From positions 140,410 to 204,409 of the forward strand of contig JAILOG010000016.1 in the NCBI GenBank assembly GCA_024690965.1: 64,000 bases of DNA, read 5' to 3'. This stretch comes from Clostridiales bacterium (GTDB lineage Bacteria; Bacillota; Clostridia; Oscillospirales; Acutalibacteraceae). Positions 60,253 to 64,000 of the stretch are shown one piece after another. Position 1 is the stretch's first letter. Each line of letters starts with the position of its first letter. The position numbers and the translations under genes were made by a program. Below the pieces are notes generated by a model, which had not been told where the DNA came from, ran no database searches, and was given only the letters and a program-made list of their open reading frames with translations.

Positions 60253-62238
60253 TCAGCTTACGTCTATGTTATCGAGGTACTCCGCGCCGTGATTTACGAT
60301 ATATTCTTTTCTGCCGTTTAGGTTATCGCCAAGCAGGATATCAAAGATCTGAGCCGTTTGCTCCGCGTCATCGGGCATAACCTTTATAAGTCTTCTTGTT
60401 TCGGGATTCATTGTTGTAAGATTCATCATATCCGGCTCGTTTTCGCCAAGTCCTTTTGAGCGCTGAATTGTGTATTTTTCGTTCCCGATTTGAGAAAGGA
60501 ATTTGTCCTTTTCAGATTCGGTATACGCAAAATAAACCTGATTTTTTGTGTTTATTTCATAAAGAGGAGATTCTGCGATAAACACCTTGCCCGCCTCTAT
60601 AAGCGCAGGTGTAAGACGGTAGATCATTGTGAGAATAAGCGTTCTTATCTGAAAACCGTCAACATCGGCATCTGTACAAATGATAACCTTACTCCATCTT
60701 AAAGAGTTTATATCAAAGCTTGACAAATCTTTGTTTGCCTTGGCTTTTACCTGAACGCCGCAACCGAGAACCTTCAAAAGGTCTGTTATTATCTCGCTTT
60801 TGAATATTTTATCGTAATCAGCCTTAAGGCAATTAAGTATTTTTCCTCTTATGGGTATAACAGCCTGAAAATCAGGGTTTCTCGCCTGTTTGCAGGCTCC
60901 CAGCGCGGAGTCTCCCTCAACTATGAAAACTTCTCTTACGGCAGGGTCTTTGCTTCTGCAATCAACAAATTTATTTACCCTTGTTGTCATGTCCATATTG
61001 CCGGTAAGTTTTTTCTTTATGTTAAGCCTGGTTTTCTCGGCGTCTTCACGGCTGCGCTTGTTAATAAGCACCTGCGCGGCGATCTTATCTGCTTCTATGG
61101 GGTTTTCTATAAAATATATCTCAAGCTGATGACGCAAAAACTCTGTCATTGCGTCTTGTATGCCTTTGTTTGTTATTGCCTTTTTCGTTTGATTTTCGTA
61201 AGATGTAACGCTCGAAAAGCTCGATATTACTATAACAAGGCAATCTTCAACGTCTACAAAGCTTATTTTGCTCTCGTTTTTGTTGTATTTTCCGTTGCTT
61301 TTAATGTAGTTATCTATTTGATAAACAAACGCGTTCTTAACAGCCTTTTCGGGTGCTCCGCCATACTCTAAGTAGCTTGAATTATGAAAATACTGCGCAA
61401 GCTTTATCTTGTTTGAAAACGCGACGGCAACATTGAATTTTGTTTTGTATTCGGGCTTGTCGTCACGGTCGCGAACCATACGCTCAGTGCTCCAGCTTTG
61501 TATTGTTGTAAGTCCGTCTTCGCCTACCAATTCGTTTACATAGTCGGTTATTCCGTTTACGTAAAAATATTCTTCCTTTTCAAAGGTTTTTCCGTTTTGG
61601 AATCTCAGTATAAATTTCACGCCGGAGTTGACTATAGCCTGCTTTTTGATAACATCTCTGAAATAATCTTTTTGAATATTGATATCGGTGAAAACCTCCA
61701 AATCGGGTTTCCATTTTATCTTTGTGCCTGTGTCTGATTTGGCGTATTTCTCCTGATTAAGATTGCCTATGTTTTCGCCTTTTTCAAAATGCAGAGTATA
61801 TCTGTAACCGTCACGGCGAATATCAACATCCATATATTCGGAAGAATACTGTGTCGCGCAAAGTCCCAAGCCGTTTAGTCCGAGTGAAAACTCATAGTTT
61901 TCGCCTGTATCGTTTTTATATTTGCCGCCTGCGTACATTTCGCAAAAAACAAGCTCCCAGTTGTAGCAGCCTTCGTTATTATTATAGTCAACGGGTATAC
62001 CTCTGCCGTGGTCTTCTACCTCTATAGACTGATCTTCATAACAGGTGACGGTAATAAGGCTTCCGTAACCCTCACGGGCTTCATCTATCGAATTTGAAAG
62101 TATCTCGAAAAAGGAATGTTGACATCCTTCTATTCCGTCACTTCCGAATATAACCGCCGGGCGCTTACGCACACGGTCGGCGCCTTTTAGTGAAGTTATG
62201 CTCTCGTTATCGTACGTATTTTTTATTTTAGGGGACAT
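60253..62238 (-). CDS. parE: Type IIA topoisomerase B subunit (ParE/GyrB-like)
   Basis: A 661-residue GHKL-ATPase and Toprim protein. VRKRPAVIFGSDGIEG opens the ATPase; IEVEDHGRGIPVDYN is the nucleotide motif with the GxG loop, LGLNGLGLCATQ the ATP lid, VEGDSALGACKQARN the Toprim glutamate motif and TDADVDGFQIR the metal motif. SKGLGENEPDMM is near the end. It works with the ParC-like protein to decatenate DNA. AAAGAGG precedes the ATG. It lies 20 bases after uvrB. Confidence 0.93.
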   Translation of the reverse strand: MSPKIKNTYDNESITSLKGADRVRKRPAVIFGSDGIEGCQHSFFEILSNSIDEAREGYGSLITVTCYEDQSIEVEDHGRGIPVDYNNNEGCYNWELVFCEMYAGGKYKNDTGENYEFSLGLNGLGLCATQYSSEYMDVDIRRDGYRYTLHFEKGENIGNLNQEKYAKSDTGTKIKWKPDLEVFTDINIQKDYFRDVIKKQAIVNSGVKFILRFQNGKTFEKEEYFYVNGITDYVNELVGEDGLTTIQSWSTERMVRDRDDKPEYKTKFNVAVAFSNKIKLAQYFHNSSYLEYGGAPEKAVKNAFVYQIDNYIKSNGKYNKNESKISFVDVEDCLVIVISSFSSVTSYENQTKKAITNKGIQDAMTEFLRHQLEIYFIENPIEADKIAAQVLINKRSREDAEKTRLNIKKKLTGNMDMTTRVNKFVDCRSKDPAVREVFIVEGDSALGACKQARNPDFQAVIPIRGKILNCLKADYDKIFKSEIITDLLKVLGCGVQVKAKANKDLSSFDINSLRWSKVIICTDADVDGFQIRTLILTMIYRLTPALIEAGKVFIAESPLYEINTKNQVYFAYTESEKDKFLSQIGNEKYTIQRSKGLGENEPDMMNLTTMNPETRRLIKVMPDDAEQTAQIFDILLGDNLNGRKEYIVNHGAEYLDNIDVS

Positions 62239-62258
62239 TGTTTTGTACCTCTTTCTAT

Positions 62259-64000
62259 TCAGTGATTATCTGATTTTCTTAACTTAGCGATCTTATCTCT
62301 CAGATAAGCGGCGTGTTCAAATTCAAGCAATTTCGCAGCCGCGCGCATTTCTTTTGTCAGCTGTTCTATAAGCTTTTGCCGTTCTGCTTTAGAAAGCTTT
62401 TTGCCGTTTAGTCTTTCATCATTTGCGTGGGTTGATATCTCGGGAATATCGGACACGGCTTTTATTATCGTCTTTGGCGTTATACCGTGCTTTTCGTTAT
62501 ATTCCATTTGTATGGTACGGCGGCGAAGCGTTTCTTTTATCGCCGTCTCCATAGAAGGCGTAACGGTATCCGCGTACATAATTACCATACCCTCGCTGTT
62601 ACGGGCGGCACGTCCCATTGTTTGTATAAGCGAACGCGCGCTGCGCAAAAAGCCTTCTTTATCCGCGTCGAGTATCGCAACAAGAGATACCTCGGGAATA
62701 TCGAGTCCTTCTCTTAAAAGGTTGATTCCCACAAGCACGTCAAACTCACCCAAACGCAGATCTCTGAGTATTTCCATACGCTCAACCGTATCTATATCGT
62801 GGTGCATATACCTTACTCTTATTCCGAGGGTTGTAAAATATTCGGTAAGGTTTTCAGCCATTTTTTTAGTGAGGGTAGTTACCAACGTGCGTTGATTTTT
62901 TTCTGCCCTTATATTTATTTCGGATACAAGATCGTCAAGCTGACCTTCAACCGGACGCACGCTTACATCGGGGTCGAGAAGTCCTGTTGGGCGAATTATT
63001 TGCTCGGTTACGGTTTGGCTCTTTTCAAGCTCAAAGTCGCCCGGTGTCGCACTTACAAACACAGCCTGATTAATATGCTTATAAAACTCGTCAAAATTAA
63101 GCGGTCTGTTGTCAAAGGCGCTCGGCAGTCTGAAGCCGTACTCTACAAGGCTTTGCTTGCGGGCACGGTCTCCCGCGTACATGCCGCGTACCTGCGGTAA
63201 TGTAACGTGAGATTCGTCTACAAACAGCAAAAAATCTTTTGGGAAGTAATCAAGCAAAGTATACGGTGTGCTTCCCGGAGCTCTGCCCGAAAGTATTCGT
63301 GAATAGTTCTCTATTCCCGTACAAAAGCCTATTTCTCTGAGCATCTCCATATCGTATTCCGTTCTCTGGCGTATACGCTGGGCTTCAATCAGTTTGCCGC
63401 AGCCTTCAAAATAAGTTACGCGCTCCTCAAGCTCTCTGCGTATCTCTGCAATAGCGTCCTCCATTTTCTCTGGCGGCACTATATAGTGAGACGCAGGATA
63501 TATCGCCGCGTGTCTGAGCGTTGCCATAAGCTCGCCCGTTGTGGGGTTTATCTCGCAAATACGGTCTATTTCGTCTCCGAAAAACTCAACCCTTATAACG
63601 GCGTTCGCGGACGAAGCGGGGAATATCTCCACAACGTCGCCTCTTACACGAAATTTATTACGAACAAAATTAATATCGTTTCTTTCATATTGCAATTCAA
63701 CAAGCTTGCTTAAAAGCTCGTCTCTTGGTTTTGTCATACCCGGGCGGAGCGATATTACCATATTTCTGTAATCTATTGGGTTGCCAAGGCTGTATATACA
63801 CGAAACGCTCGCAACAATTATAACGTCTCTTCTCTCAGACAAAGCAAGCGTTGCCGAGTGCCTTAATTTATCTATTTCGTCGTTAATTGAGCTGTCTTTT
63901 TCTATATAGGTATCGGTAGACGGAACATATGCCTCGGGCTGATAGTAGTCGTAATATGATACGAAATATTCAACTGCGTTATTAGGAAAAAATGTTTTAA
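62259..64000 (-). CDS. uvrB: Excinuclease ABC subunit B, 5' end outside the window
   Basis: The visible 579 residues are UvrB of the nucleotide-excision repair system; the reading frame stays open to the window edge. About 80-90 N-terminal residues with the P-loop Walker A are missing. Seen are [19 protein letters not shown] near the start (beta-hairpin region), [29 protein letters not shown] (DEAD-like Walker B), [15 protein letters not shown] and [11 protein letters not shown], and the C-terminal UVR domain [19 protein letters not shown] that binds UvrC. It is transcribed ahead of parE, 20 bases apart. uvrA lies outside the window. Confidence 0.96.
   Translation of the reverse strand, partial: KTFFPNNAVEYFVSYYDYYQPEAYVPSTDTYIEKDSSINDEIDKLRHSATLALSERRDVIIVASVSCIYSLGNPIDYRNMVISLRPGMTKPRDELLSKLVELQYERNDINFVRNKFRVRGDVVEIFPASSANAVIRVEFFGDEIDRICEINPTTGELMATLRHAAIYPASHYIVPPEKMEDAIAEIRRELEERVTYFEGCGKLIEAQRIRQRTEYDMEMLREIGFCTGIENYSRILSGRAPGSTPYTLLDYFPKDFLLFVDESHVTLPQVRGMYAGDRARKQSLVEYGFRLPSAFDNRPLNFDEFYKHINQAVFVSATPGDFELEKSQTVTEQIIRPTGLLDPDVSVRPVEGQLDDLVSEINIRAEKNQRTLVTTLTKKMAENLTEYFTTLGIRVRYMHHDIDTVERMEILRDLRLGEFDVLVGINLLREGLDIPEVSLVAILDADKEGFLRSARSLIQTMGRAARNSEGMVIMYADTVTPSMETAIKETLRRRTIQMEYNEKHGITPKTIIKAVSDIPEISTHANDERLNGKKLSKAERQKLIEQLTKEMRAAAKLLEFEHAAYLRDKIAKLRKSDNH

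Overview
The window looks like a chromosomal segment of a Gram-positive, probably anaerobic and spore-forming Clostridia member, most likely of the Ruminococcaceae/Oscillospirales type. The reasons are moderate-to-low GC, strong GGAGG-type ribosome binding sites, an orphan-SelD selenium/molybdenum hydroxylase cluster, SpoVM- and SpoVG-type proteins, a class B sortase, a dockerin sequence, YerC and Hsp33. The species cannot be named from the sequence alone.

Layout. 1-9995 is a selenium-dependent molybdenum hydroxylase region: the selD 3' end, a LysR regulator, yedE, a TusA-type yedF-like gene, a fused FeS/Mo hydroxylase, mocA (opposite strand) and the three-subunit xdhA-xdhB-xdhC operon, closed by a strong terminator. 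10369-12350 is a small decayed mobile-element remnant: two DUF6133 proteins, a SpoVG-like protein, and a ParA ATPase that has lost its P-loop lysine and ends in a dockerin module. A tRNA 3'-end-like fragment marks its right edge. Next come two tRNA-Ser genes with their own promoter and terminator, then a sirtuin.

13740-17344 is a pgk-tpiA-gpmI glycolytic cluster. 17499-25288 holds housekeeping genes (walJ-like, rlmH, trmL, prfA, sua5, coaE, a lytic transglycosylase, an M18 aminopeptidase) and two small unknowns. From 25373 almost everything is on the minus strand: hslO, a methyltransferase, yerC, a cyclophilin lipoprotein, a class B sortase with a CinA/MoaB-like cytoplasmic domain and a companion protein, and thiI with its cysteine desulfurase. 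34480-41839 is a near-complete shikimate/tyrosine operon: chorismate mutase, aroB, aroC, aroE fused to a degenerate kinase-like tail, aroQ, aroA, tyrA, an 88-aa unknown and DAHP synthase. No intact shikimate kinase is present.

41976-50774 carries apbE, an LCP ligase, a MacB-like permease plus adaptor without an ATPase, an unannotated spoVM-like microgene with a second small membrane-protein gene, two half-size TSUP transporters, trxB, a lipoprotein, a MecA-like adaptor and a CAT-family acyltransferase. 50761-64000 carries a hydantoinase, a GNAT protein, two M42 peptidases, murD, a split chromate transporter, a ParC/ParE-type topoisomerase pair separated by an 85-bp tandem repeat, and partial uvrB.

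The selenium, glycolytic, aromatic and topoisomerase blocks look like coherent functional units. The most unusual items are the ParA-dockerin chimera, the sortase with a MoCF-like domain, the AroE with a degenerate kinase tail, the spoVM microgene, and the parE/parC tandem repeat. No CRISPR array, rRNA or intact insertion sequence was seen.
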